DNA from: Haberlea rhodopensis
Lineage: Eukaryota; Streptophyta; Magnoliopsida; Lamiales; Gesneriaceae
Assembly: GCA_907163345.1 (NCBI GenBank)
Contig: CAJQUN010000141.1
Span: 744,001-808,000, forward strand
Length of the DNA stretch: 64,000 nt
Direction of reading: 5' to 3'
Part shown: positions 1 to 10,518 of the stretch, piece by piece
Position numbering within the stretch: position 1 is the stretch's first letter
How the letters are laid out: each line of letters begins with the position of its first letter
Position numbers and translations under genes: made by a program
Notes under the pieces: generated by a model
Databases searched by the model: none
Seen by the model: the letters and a program-made list of their open reading frames with translations, nothing else
What the model was told of the DNA's origin: nothing

Positions 1-410
1 AAATAACCTAGCCACCTTAAACCCTAAATCTCTCGGCCGCCTATTCCTTGAAGCTCACGGCCGCCGCCTTCTCCCTCACGGCCGCCGTCGTTGCTTCTTG
101 GTGGAGTTAGGCTACTGTTAATCGGTTTTGAACCGAGAGTTTGGTTTTTGTTCAAGAATAAGTCTAGCAACTTGTTCTTGAACATCCCTTGTTTGATTTG
201 ATCGTGTGGATACCGTAGAGGCAAGACCTTGGAGGTGTTGCTAGTGACTCAGAGTTCGTTGGACGTGGTGCTTCGTGGAATCTGCTCAAACACGCTACAA
301 GGGTGAGACTTTTGATCCTTTATCCGATATGATAACCTATGTATAGATCCAGTGTCTAGTAATCCAAATTTTAAATTCCGCTGCGTACCATGCTTGTTGG
401 ATTACTTACA
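1..410 (+). repeat. 5' LTR of copia-1 (3' part only)
   Basis: The sequence ends in TACA immediately before a plant-type primer-binding site, as LTRs do. It aligns with the inner end of the copia-2 LTRs in reverse orientation, though divergently. A telo-box-like AAACCCTAA lies near position 20. A donor-like GTGAGA occurs at about 303-308. Confidence 0.85.
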
Positions 411-411
411 G

Positions 412-424
412 TGGTATCAGAGCC
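412..424 (+). promoter_or_regulatory. Primer-binding site, initiator tRNA-Met type
   Basis: TGGTATCAGAGCC lies one base after the LTR end. This matches the complement of the 3' end of plant initiator tRNA-Met, the usual minus-strand primer for copia elements. Confidence 0.9.
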
Positions 425-2229
425 GTGTACAAGGCTCATATCGGATTTATGTGGTTAAATTGTTTTAATCATATTAGAATTGTATGGCATGCTATAATAA
501 CTATATATAATCATATACGATATGATTAAATTGAATTTGTGAAATTATCATAAAATTATATTTGATATAATTGACAGTTTATTGTATACGATACATGAAA
601 GCAAATAATCGAACCCATAACAAAGATGTTTTCGACCACCACCATCACAAATGACACACGGCTACTGCCACATGAGGGCTAGGGTTTTTGAACCCTTGGC
701 TCGAGATGGTTTAGCCGTTGTGGCTAATAATTGTGCATGGAAGTGTCGAGAAGTGGCTAGAGTTTTGAACTCTTAGGCTCGATAATATTGATGGCTCGAT
801 CATGGTTCTCGCATGCATGGAGAAAGCGGCTACACCACGTGAGAGCTAGGGTTTTTTGAACCCTTGGCTTGAGATGGTTGAGCCACCACCGTGCATGGCC
901 TGACCGTGACTCGTGGCTAATCAAATTCCGGCGTTTAGGTCAAATTGGCTCGGTGGAATCACAAGATGGTGTGAGGCGGCTAGGGTTTGGAACCCTAGCG
1001 GCGCCGCACCCAAGCCAATGGCTCGGACCAAGTCGTGGGCTAGGGTTTCGAACCCTAGGCCCATGATTGGTCCAGCCGTGATGCTTGTTGGTTCGTACCA
1101 TGGTGGTTCGTGATTTAGTCGCTTTAGTTCGTGGCATGTGATGTCCCGGGCCTACGATAATTTTTCAAAATTTTATTTTACAGTTTTAATTGGAATTAAA
1201 TTTTAAAATGTTTAGAATTTAATTAATTAAATGATATAGCATGTTTTATGTGTTGTTTGAGCATGGTGCATGGTTATAGCCCTTTGACTTATTAGATAGG
1301 ATTTGTAAATGTTTGTAATTTATAATACGGCCTGCGTGTCGTGCCTTCTCTATTTTTCTCTAAATGTTATCCCTCCCCTATGTTCCCCTCGAATGTGAAT
1401 CGAGGAATTCTATATCTTGTAAATGTTATATAGTATAGTTTATTTTATTGATGGTGATCAATGAAGATGGAGCATGGTGCCGGGATGAGGAGGCCATTCA
1501 CAATTTGGAGCCAAAGGAAGGTGCTTGTGAAGTTACCTTAGGTTGACTCTTAGGATTTTCTCATTGGCTTGAGAAAATTGCTAGTAGGGGCTATAACCAT
1601 GTTACGTTTAATTATGTATGTTGATGCATGATTTATCTTATGTTTTAGATTGATAATTGTATTACACATATATGTAGATATGTATATGCCTATATGTAGT
1701 GGACATATTTTAAATTATCAAACTAATCATGAGATCAATAAATCCCTCTAAAATATTAAGTTTTAGATGCCTTCCAAAATTAAAAGTACTCGTCAAAACT
1801 TCGATTGTACATGTGTGGGTTTGCCAAAGCAAAGCACCGTGGCAATCTTGGTAAGGCGCGAAAGGATAATTGTGATATCCGTTATATTTTAAATTGGGTA
1901 CGACTTAACTAGGTTATCTCAATAGGATTGGGAACCTAGAGGCATGGGTTGGATAATAATTCATTTGATGAATTGAACAAAGCGTTGTTCGTCCAACTAT
2001 CCAAGAATTACATGTGATGTAATTGACAAAGTGTTGTCTACCTAAATAACCGAGTCTTGGGCGATTAGCCAAAGCTAACTCAAGATTTGGCGAAATATGG
2101 ATCTTGGCCCACTAAAGGTTTCAAGGGTTGATATTTTTTTAACAAAATAGTGGGAGTATCATTTAATATAAGACCATGTTAAATGATAAAATCATAAACT
2201 TATTTTGCATGTTTATATTGTAGATATCC
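425..2229 (+). other. Copia-1 untranslated leader with AACCCTAG hairpins
   Basis: About 1.8 kb lies between the primer site and the gag ATG and holds no plausible gene. It repeats CTAGGGTT-type arms facing AACCCTAG-type arms near 677-700, 845-875, 978-1000 and 1038-1060. The copia-2 leader has the same theme. The leader ends in a T-rich tract and TAG at 2221-2223, which is a good 3' splice-site candidate just upstream of the gag ATG. Confidence 0.8.
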
Positions 2230-4152
2230 ATGGCAACTAACAATACAACAAGCACATTATCACTGCGATCGGTCCTTGAGAAGGACAAATTAAATGGGAC
2301 AAACTTCCTAGATTGGTATAGGAATCTGAGGATAGTCCTCAAGCAAGAAAAGAAGCAATATGTCCTAGAGGAACCCTTACCTGCTGAGGAACCTCCCCTA
2401 ACAGCTACTAGAGCCGATAAAGATGCTTACAAGAAGCATCAAAGTGACGCACTTGATGTTGGGTGCCTTATGCTTGCCACCATGAACTCTGAGCTTCAGA
2501 AGCAACATGAGGAAATGGAGGCGTTCGATATGATCGAGCACCTTAAGCAACTGTACCAACAACAAGCAAGGCAAGAGAGGTATGACGTCTCTAAAGCGTT
2601 GTTCCAGTGTAGAATGGTAGAAGGAAGTCTAGTTGGAACTCATGTACTCAAGATGATTGGGTATATTGAGAATCTGGAGAAGCTGGGTTTTCTTTTGGAC
2701 CAAGAGTTGGCCACTGACGTGATCTTGCTCGTTGCCTGAAAGCTTCAGTCAATTTGTCTTGAATTACAATATGATTGAAATTGAAAAGACTCTACCACAG
2801 TTACTTGGCATGCTTAGAACTTTTAAAGCAAATAGCAAGAGGTCTAAGCCTACAAATGCTCTTATTGTGAATAAGAGCAAAGGAAAGACTAAAGCTAAGA
2901 GCTTCAAGAAGAACAAGAAGGTCTTTGTTAAATCTAAGCCAAAAGCTTCTGCACTTAAGCCAAAGGGAGGGATAGCAAAAGAAGGGAACTGTTTCCATTG
3001 CGGTGAGACCGGTCATTGGAAAAAGGAGCTGCAAAGTATATCTGGAGGATCTCAAGAAAGGAAGTGTGACTTCCACTTCAGGTATTTTTGTTATAGAAGT
3101 CTATTTATCTACTTCTTCATCATGGGTATTAGATACTGGATGTGGATCTCACATTTGTGTAAATGTGCTGGACCTCAAAAAGAGTAGATTGTTGGTGAAA
3201 GGCGAAGTTGATCTCCGAGTTGGAAATGGAGCAAGAGTTGCTGCATTAGCTGTAGGGGATTATCATTATCTTTGCCTTCTGGTTTATCGTTGATTTTAAA
3301 AGACTGTTATTTTGTGCCTTCTATTACGAAAAACATTATTTTTATTTCTTGTTTGGACAAGTTTGGATTTTCATTTATGATAAAGGACAACTGTTGTTCT
3401 ATTTATTTAAATGATATGTTTTATGCTAGTGCACAAATGGTGAATGGTCTTTATTTATTAAATCTTGATATGCCTGTCTATAACATAAATACTAAAAGGA
3501 TTAAAAATAATGATTGTAATCCGACTTATCTCTGGCATTGTCGCTTGGGCCACATAAACGAGAACCGCATATCTAAACTTCATAAGGATGGAGTATTAGA
3601 TTTATTTGATTTTGAATCATATGAAACATGCGAATCTTGTTTAATGAGCAAGATGACTAAAGCCCCTTTCAAGGGACATGTTGAAAGGGCAAATGTGTTA
3701 TTGTGACTAATACATAGTGATGTATGTGGACCAATAAGTACACAAGCCAGAGGTGGTTTTCAATTCTTCGTTACATTTACTGATGACCTCAGTAGATATG
3801 GGTATGTGTACCTAATGAAGCATAAGCATGAAACCTTTGAAAAGTTCAAAGATTTCAAGAATGAAGTACAAAACCAACTTGGCAAAAGTATCAAAATCCT
3901 TCGATCAGATCGAGGAGGTGAATACTTAAGCCAAGAGTTTCAAGACTATCTAAAGGAGTGTGGGATAGTCCCACAACTCACTCCTCCGTATACTCCACAA
4001 TGGAATGGTGTATCCGATATGAGAAATCGAACCTTGTTGGACATGGTTAGATCAATGATGAGTCATGCAGATCTTCCGATATCCTTTTGGGGACATGCTT
4101 TAGAAACGACAATATTCATACTGAACCGTGTTCCATCTAAATCAGTGGAAAA
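2230..4152 (+). pseudogene. Copia-1 gag-pol, decayed (gag, zinc knuckle, protease, integrase)
   Basis: Gag starts at ATG 2230 (MATNNTTSTLSLRS) and matches copia-2 gag closely. A 2-nt loss near 2728 breaks the frame. A second frame carries the zinc knuckle (CFHCGETGHW, about 2992-3020), where another shift occurs. A third frame carries the protease motif VLDTGCGSHIC (about 3130-3160). After a further shift near 3272 come the pre-integrase HCRLGHIN region and, beyond a TGA at 3704-3706, the integrase core including DRGGEYLSQ and the WNGVSDMRNRT segment. Copia-2 has ERR where this copy has DMR, so the catalytic Glu is changed. The coding match ends at 4152. Confidence 0.9.
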
Positions 4153-5716
4153 GAAGAACCCTCCGGATCGACCATGTCAATCAAGTGACGAAGTAGCAAA
4201 AACTGGGGACGACCACTCAAAGAGCAACAAGCCAAAATACCGAGGAGTGAAGAAGATATTGAGGTGGTTAAGGAAGGATAGAGCAACACTGCATCAACAA
4301 CCTGGATCGAGGACTGGCGTCGGGCCACCGACGTTAAACAGAGGCGCTGCTTGGGAGGCAACCCAAGGGGAGTTAGTTTCCCTTTTACCCTGTTATTTTT
4401 ATTGCTTTTTAGTTTAAACTTTTCTCTTTTCTAGTATTTTTGCCTTACATTGGGACAATGTAAGATTTAAGTATGGGGGAGGGATTAGTGGCTTGTTATT
4501 GATTTTCTATTACAAAAATACAAAAAAATCGAAAAATTTGAAAATTTTGAGCTCATAGCTAGTAATGAACACATGCTTAGAATCACTAGCCCATGATGAA
4601 ACCTAATTGATATCATGCATGCTTTTGAACATAGGTGAATTGTTAACCTTGGAACACCCTGAACTCTAATGCAAAGTTTACTTTAACTTAGTAGTTGAAT
4701 ATTTTGAGCACATTATTGTCATGGCTTGTGAAGTGTGCATAGCTTAGTGAAGATTGTGTGAACTTTGTAAGTCTTAAGAAGTCTCTAATACATGCTAGAA
4801 CTTAACTACATGCTCTTTGAGGCGTATGTCTAGACTACTTGCAAACGTGAAAGTGATATAGGCAATCTTTGATGCATTTGAACCTTTCAAGCCTACCATG
4901 TAAATAAAATCAATCTCTAGTACCCTTTTTTGAGCTTTAATGTAAAAGAATGGTAGTATGCTAAGCATACTAAAGACTCCCATTCAACATTCCTTGACTA
5001 GCTTATCATCCTACCCTTTTAGCCTAAATATGATTTCAATCCATACCTTTTAAGGGAGTATGATGTATTTCATTCAAATGCACTTGGGAATCATTGAAGT
5101 ATATTTGTGAACTTTATTGTCAAAAGAATGAAATACATGAAAGAAAAGGAATGCCTTGAGGAAATAGATAAAAATATGACTCCAAGGGGAGCCAAGGCAC
5201 AAAAGAAGAAAAAAGTTGAAACAAAAGTTGAAAAATTCAAGCAAGAAAAGAAGCTTTTAGTGTGCATATCATCATACTCTCTTACTTGATATATCCTTGC
5301 CTTTCTTTCATAAGCCAATACCTAGGCCACACTACAAGCTAATAAAGACCTACTTGATTTATGTTTGCAAAGTGGCTAAGATAGTGGAGAAGAGTGTGCA
5401 AGTGAGCTTATACTTGTGTTAGTGTATGACTTGAACTATTGTGGGTTTACTTCTTTTGGATCTATAATTTGTACATGACACTTGTTTATGACCACCCACA
5501 CACGTTCACTACTTTGTTGGGTACGAATTGTTTAGAGATTGAACTTGTTCCATTATTAATTTTTCACCGCCTTTCATTACTATGCATGTTTATAATTGTT
5601 GAGGCATAAAAGTGAGGACAAGTTAGATTGTTATGACGCTATGAACCAAGCAAAAAAAATAATGTAGTTTTGTCTGATTTACTCGAGGTCGAGTAAAGAG
5701 TAAGTATGAGGGTATT
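4153..5716 (+). other. Athila-like post-pol noncoding region
   Basis: No domain is recognisable here. The stretch includes a conserved block near 4320-4380 and AAGTATGGGGGAGGG near 4470, typical of the region after pol in Athila/Tat elements. It ends with a purine-rich AAGTATGAGGG just before the LTR. Positions 4311-5250 are present again as an inverted copy at 18197-19120. Short open frames in it are not shared cleanly between the copies. Confidence 0.7.
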
Positions 5717-6248
5717 TGATGTGACTAGAAATAGACACATCTAGTATGCTTAATTGTCTACAATTTGGTATATTTTGATGGATAAATTGATACATATGCT
5801 ACCTAATCGTATATTTGTGTAAATATAGGAAAAGGTGAAGAAATCAAGCTAAAATGATGAAAGAATGAGTAAAGTTGAAGAAAAGAGGAAAAAACCGGAA
5901 TCAAAGACATATGCTGCTCCTTTCTCCTCAAATTTCTATATATTCCAGCGACGTTTTGGGAATGTGGTCAGCATGAGCTTGTAGAACTTTCAGTTATCTT
6001 CGTGTGGACAGCTGATTCATCGAATTCGGAGTTCGTATGAGAACGTTATGGCCAAAATACGAAACTCGCCAGAAAAATGGAAAATCAGGCGTAAAGACGC
6101 CATTTCATGCGTACCTACGCCAGTGCTACGGGAATTTAGGCGTAGTTACGCCATTTTAGGAGTAATTACGCCAATAGGATTTTGGAAAGTCAAAATTCTT
6201 GATTTATTTCCTTTCCACATGGATTTTACCCTACTCCGTCAGCCTCCA
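5717..6248 (+). repeat. Athila-like 3' LTR, part 1
   Basis: It begins TGATGTGACT after a purine-rich tract. It matches the outer part of the minus-strand LTR at 22665-24119 in reverse complement. It includes a series of near-repeats around GGCGTAnnTACGCC (6090-6175). It ends with CTCCA, the target duplicated by solo LTR D. Confidence 0.75.
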
Positions 6249-6579
6249 TGTGATGTCCGGGGATTAATGATGTTAATCCCGGTGTGGTATTAATCCTTGT
6301 TGGATTTTTAATTGTGGCAATTAGGAATTAATTGCGGTTTTGGGTCTCCCGAGGTTGTATAATCGGGCATTTGGGATCGCTGGATCCAAATGTTGAGATT
6401 GTATTCTCATTTCGGTGGAAAACCTATGAGTTGGGTTTTCGGTGGGACTTGGAGTCCGGGGTGCTTGTGTTGGGGCTGGTATGAAGATTTGTTGTTGGAG
6501 AGAGAGTTTTTGAAAACAGATGATTTTTAATGAATCATGATGTATTTGTGAGGGTATTGGTATTTTGGGGCATTTTTGC

Positions 6580-6587
6580 TATATATA
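6580..6587 (+). promoter_or_regulatory. Candidate TATA box of LTR D
   Basis: TATATATA is followed by a pyrimidine-rich tract (CCTCTCCTCTCTCCCC), as in plant core promoters. The truncated D' LTR has the same octamer at 24698-24705. In both, the palindrome array starts about 390-395 bp downstream. Confidence 0.6.
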
Positions 6588-6979
6588 CCAAATGGACTCG
6601 GGATTCCGTCATTCGGAATCCATTTCCTCTCCTCTCTCCCCTCTCATGCGTTAACCAATCCCCAAACCCTTTTCCCCTTTCTCCTTCAAGGAAAATCGAC
6701 GGAGACTCGATTTAGGAGCCGGATTCTTCGAAGAAAAGCTGGTAATCTCTTTCTCCTCTCTTGTAGCTTTGATTTGATTGTAATTTTGTTGGATTTGGTT
6801 AAGTTTTTGGTGGGTTATGAATTTGGGAATTTTTGGGTTAAAATCCAAGTTGAGTTTTTAGAGTTTTTATTGCCTTTAAAGGTTGTATTTGAGGTGTTGG
6901 TGGTGTAAGGGGTGTTGGTTTTGAGTTTGGGTGTGAAAAACACCATGGAAGCTCGAATTTTTCGGAAAATCGCAGGTGG

Positions 6980-7188
6980 CGATCGATCGCCGAGGTGGGG
7001 CAATCGATCGCGACGAGCAGTCCAACTTTTGAAGGCGATGAACAGTGCTGGCGATCGATCGCGAGGTCTCGGCGATCGATCGCGAGCGGGTTGGCGATCG
7101 ACCGCGAGGATTGGCGATCGATCGCGAGTAGGCACTGGTTGGCCACTGGAGTGTGGCGATCGATCGCGGTAAATGTGGCGATCGATCG
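6980..7188 (+). repeat. Array of eight CGATCGATCG palindromes (LTR D)
   Basis: Palindromes start at 6980, 7001, 7052, 7073, 7095, 7115, 7157 and 7179. The intervals are 21, 51, 21, 22, 20, 42 and 22 bp, a 2-4-2 grouping. Most are extended to GCGATCGATCGC. Open frames through this region (RSIA/DRSP repeats) are translations of the palindrome and not genes. Confidence 0.95.
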
Positions 7189-7586
7189 CCACCCGAAGGA
7201 ATTGGTTTTTTGGAATTTTTGGAAAATGTCGGGATTTTGGAACCGAGGTTTAAAGGGGCCGTTTTCGGGGCAATGTCTACATTCCAATGGGAATGCTATG
7301 CTTTTAAAATGGATTGGTTGGAGCCAAAATTAATTAACGAAATTCCCGGTTTAATTCTGGGGTATCTTTTAAACTTGTTAAATGGTATATTTTGGGTATT
7401 ATGCATGCTTAGCCGGGGGGCTTCTATTTTGGTAATCGTCATGGATTGACGATGGGTTTTTTGGTTTCAAACGTGCGTGGCACGTGATCGCATGCTTATT
7501 CTTGATTGTGAGTTGTTTGTGTTTAAGCACATATTTCTCGAAGCATGGAACTCAAGCAAGGTTTGGCTTGGACTGCGGAAACTTAA

Positions 7587-7606
7587 GGTACGTATGACGT
7601 ACGAGC
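7587..7606 (+). promoter_or_regulatory. GGTACGTA/TACGTAC dyad motif in LTR D
   Basis: GGTACGTATGACGTACGAGC is a near-palindromic motif found in every full chromovirus-type LTR here. In D it lies about 400 bp after the array; in the others the distance is about 160-205 bp. Its function is unknown. Confidence 0.7.
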
Positions 7607-7636
7607 GTAGCCTATTATAATGTTGCAACTGTAAAA

Positions 7637-7830
7637 TGCATGGTATGTGATAATTGCATTAAATGGGTATTGGAGCACATGGTGTGTGATGATTGCATTA
7701 TATGGATATTGAAATACGTGGCATGTAGTAATTGCACCAAATGGGTATTGAAATGCATGGTACATGATACTTGCTATAAATGGATAACGATATGCATGGT
7801 GAATGGTATTTGCGTCAAATGGTTATACAT
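7637..7830 (+). repeat. Imperfect tandem repeats of about 39 bp in LTR D
   Basis: About five copies of a unit containing GCATGGTATGTGATAATTGC-like sequence and AAATGGGTATTG follow one another. A looser stretch with GCCGCT and GAGCGA motifs follows to about 7970. Confidence 0.7.
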
Positions 7831-9265
7831 TAGGAACTATACGGTGCCGCTATTGAGCGAGCAATGATTTGGGATGTCGTCGCCGTTGAGCGACCATCGG
7901 TTATGACGCCACTAGTGTTGAGCGTGCGCGAGGTTTAAAATGCCGCTATTGTGGAGCGAGCAATGAAATAGGAACATGGAATCATTGAATTGATTTATGT
8001 GATATTTACGGTCTTTTATATAATGATTCTATTATATTGATTATGGAAATGGCATAACAGAACGATATTAGTTAATCTATGTGGCGATTAACTGGCTTTG
8101 GGAATTCGATGAGTTTGGTTATTTTGAGAACAGGGACAATACAGGGGATCCCGGATGAGGGTATTGCCATCCAGGGAGTATCATTTAAATTATGGCAATT
8201 ACATTCTATAATTTATGAATTGCAATGTTATAATTATTGGATTGGTGGTATTGGTATGCTCACCCCGTGTGGGGGCTGTCTCTGTTGGGGCAGATAGTAC
8301 AGGTGTAGCATCAGCTTGGAGTTGAGTTCGGGTTGTTGATCTGAGGTACTTCCAGGATCGAGGTACCAGAGCTGGTTGAATAAGTGCATAGATCGAGAGT
8401 TGAGATCGAGCTGCGCTTGGGAGGTGCTTCCAGGATTGAAGTGCCAGTAACGGTACCCGGTAGAGTCTTTTATACATTAGATACAACGTGTTCATTGGGT
8501 GCTCTTATGTGAGTACTGTGATATCCCCGAAATAATTATATGCAATTGGGCATTAATTTTGGTTATATGATTTTAATGGTGGTAATTAAATTAATTGTTG
8601 GAATTAATTATCTTGGTGAAATGCTTAGTCACCTGGTAGAAGTGACCCGGTAGAGCATTTCGGGGTACATGTTATTCATGTTGAGTAATTGGGGATTTTT
8701 ATGGTCTAATTGAACTGGGTTGTGATTAATTGGATAAATCATGTTTTATTTGGGATTTTGGTGCATTATGGTAAAATGCTTTTTAAATATAATGTTGGGG
8801 TGTTTTATACACCATGGTAAATTGTGGAAGGCAATTGGTTTAATAAAATCATTTATACCCCATTCCCCTTTAATTCCCATTACTTTACAATCTTCCCCAA
8901 AAAGCCTCCCCCAAACCCCTTTCCTTCCCATTTTCGAAATTGTGCTTACGGGTTGAAGAGAAAACCTTCAAGAAGCTTGCTTTGTGGGATTTGGTGTGAG
9001 TTTTGGAGTCCCCTAGAGCTATGGATACCTCCCCATTGCTTTTATTGTGTTTGGTTTGAGTTTGAAATGATTTTTGAAAGGTTTTGAAATGGGTTTGTGT
9101 TGGGTTGTTGTGGTTTTGTTTGGGGGTTTGATTTATGGTTGTTTTAAGGTGTATTTTAAGGGTTTATGTTGTTATTTGAGTTGTTGGTTTGATGGTTTAG
9201 TGTTGGAATGGGTTGGAATGGTTTTGAGATGCAAAAATGGAGGTTTTTCGGGTAACAGGGGTCGG

Positions 9266-9471
9266 CGATCGATCGCCCGTTTCAGGCGATCGATCGCGCC
9301 CAGGCAGTAGCTTTTTCAAGCGTTTGGCGATCGATCGCCACTCTTGGGCGATCGATCGGTGGGGCTGGCGATCGATCGCGCCAAGTGTGGCGATCGATCG
9401 CCGAAGGGAGAAAAATTTGGTTCCCGGGCAGTGTGTTTTGGCGATCGATCGCCGTGATGGGCGATCGATCG
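9266..9471 (+). repeat. Array of eight CGATCGATCG palindromes (B1 5' LTR)
   Basis: Starts are 9266, 9287, 9328, 9349, 9369, 9391, 9442 and 9462, giving steps of 21, 41, 21, 20, 22, 51 and 20 bp. The grouping is 2-4-2 as in D, A and B2. Nearly all copies extend to GGCGATCGATCGCC or one base short of it. Confidence 0.96.
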
Positions 9472-9631
9472 CGAAGGTTAAAATATCGGATTTTTGGACT
9501 TTTTTGTGGAAATTTTGATATCGGACTATTATTGGCTCCTGATGTTGATTTGTATGAATGTGTAGAACCATCCCAGGTGGGCACACAACATAGGAGATAA
9601 AGTCCACGATAATCTCCACTTTTGGAATCAA

Positions 9632-9654
9632 GGTACGTAGTGAGACGTACGAGC
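9632..9654 (+). promoter_or_regulatory. GGTACGTA dyad motif (B1 5' LTR)
   Basis: GGTACGTAGTGAGACGTACG lies 161 bp after the palindrome array. The same distance is seen in solo LTR G. The half-sites are inverted, suggesting a dimer site or an RNA stem. The 3' LTR copy is at 16407-16429. Confidence 0.7.
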
Positions 9655-9767
9655 ATCGGACGGTAAAACGTATTTATTACGCTTTGAATTGGTTATGCAT
9701 TAGGGTTGCATACATGGTCTTGTTTATGCATTACGGTTGCATGTATATTGTGAGTCGAGATTATATC

Positions 9768-9970
9768 GCAGTGATGATAGGATACTTGCCGCTGTTATGT
9801 CGAAGCGATGATAGAATACTTGCCGCTGTCATATTTAGCGATGAAGAATATTTGCCGCAATTATGTCGAAGCGAAGAATAATGCCGCTGTCATATTGATG
9901 CGAGGGATATTATACCGCTAATATGTCGAAGCGAGGGGTATTAATGCCGCTGTCATTTAAACCGAGGGGT
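9768..9970 (+). repeat. Tandem repeats of about 33-36 bp in B1 5' LTR
   Basis: Units of the form TTGCCGCTGTCATGTCGAAG plus CGATGATAGAATAC recur five to six times with drift. Equivalent repeats occur in LTRs A, B2 and G. Confidence 0.75.
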
Positions 9971-10505
9971 ATTATGCCACTGATATAATAAGACTGGAAA
10001 TTGGTAATGGGTATACATGGAATGGGTACATGTCATGACATGCATATTGACATTATAATCTTTGATTATTATTGCGATACAGGGACAACCAAGGGAGCAT
10101 TTTAATGTGTTAAAATACAGGAAGTGAATTGCATTTATGGTTTATGCATTGAATTATGTTCATATTATTGTGGATATGAGTTACATACATGCTCATGGTT
10201 TGGGGTTGTTCCTGTAGGTACTTGGGCGGAAGGGGGCTAAGGCGGGTGATGCAGTGAGCCAGTGAGGAGTTGCTCTTGGTAGCAGGCCAAATTCTTTTGT
10301 ATAGTATCTACTCTAGGAGTAGTGTAAAGCTATAGGATTAGTCTTTATTGGTTGGGAATTGTAACTAATCCCTTTTGAAAACTTTATTTGGCACTGTAAA
10401 TTATTAACTCAGGGCATCAACATGACCTTTGAACGTTGTTTATGCATGGAAAAAATTTAATTACGCCTTTAATCCGCACTTAAGGAACTAGGGTCCTTAC
10501 ATTAG

Positions 10506-10518
10506 TGGTATCAGAGCA
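10506..10518 (+). promoter_or_regulatory. Primer-binding site of B1 (tRNA-Met type)
   Basis: TGGTATCAGAGCA lies four bases after the LTR. It matches the initiator tRNA-Met complement used by Tekay/Del chromoviruses. Confidence 0.92.

Larger units (their letters stand above)
1..4152 (+). mobile_element. Ty1/copia element copia-1, 3'-truncated
   Basis: The fragment carries the end of a 5' LTR, a primer-binding site, a long leader and gag-protease-integrase coding sequence in the order expected of a copia element. It matches copia-2 (30021-38874, opposite strand) through its length. The match stops at about 4152, where copia-2 continues into the rest of integrase and reverse transcriptase. RT, RNase H and the 3' LTR are missing. 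The left end is cut by the window. Several frameshifts and a stop show that it is dead and older than copia-2. Confidence 0.93.
8517..10501 (+). repeat. 5' LTR of B1
   Basis: It runs from TGTGATATCC to CCTTACA and is 1985 bp long. In order it holds a TATA-like TTTATACC (about 8852), a pyrimidine-rich stretch, a donor-like GTGAGT (8996-9001), the palindrome array, the GGTACGTA dyad, tandem repeats and the 3' end. Confidence 0.96.

Noticed and set aside
978..1060. CTAGGGTTT pieces as interstitial telomere repeats.
   Set aside because: They are single dispersed units in inverted pairs, not tandem TTTAGGG arrays.
6815..7333. Overlapping open frames on both strands rich in DRSP, RSIA and AIDR repeats (also at 9197-9656, 15972-16431, 24072-24483, 62107-62502).
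   Set aside because: They are translations of the CGATCGATCG palindrome array. The same peptides appear on both strands and at each array, there is no conserved start, and the linkers are not codon-constrained.
8741..9087. Open frames in the LTR leader (repeated at 15517-15774) as small proteins.
   Set aside because: They lie in the promoter/leader part of B1 LTRs, are T-rich, and the frame is changed by a 1-nt difference between the two LTRs.
9266..9471. Regular palindromes with about 11-bp spacers could suggest a CRISPR-like array.
   Set aside because: The repeat is only 10-14 bp, spacing is uneven (21/42/50), the arrays lie inside plant LTRs and are duplicated with them, and no cas genes exist.
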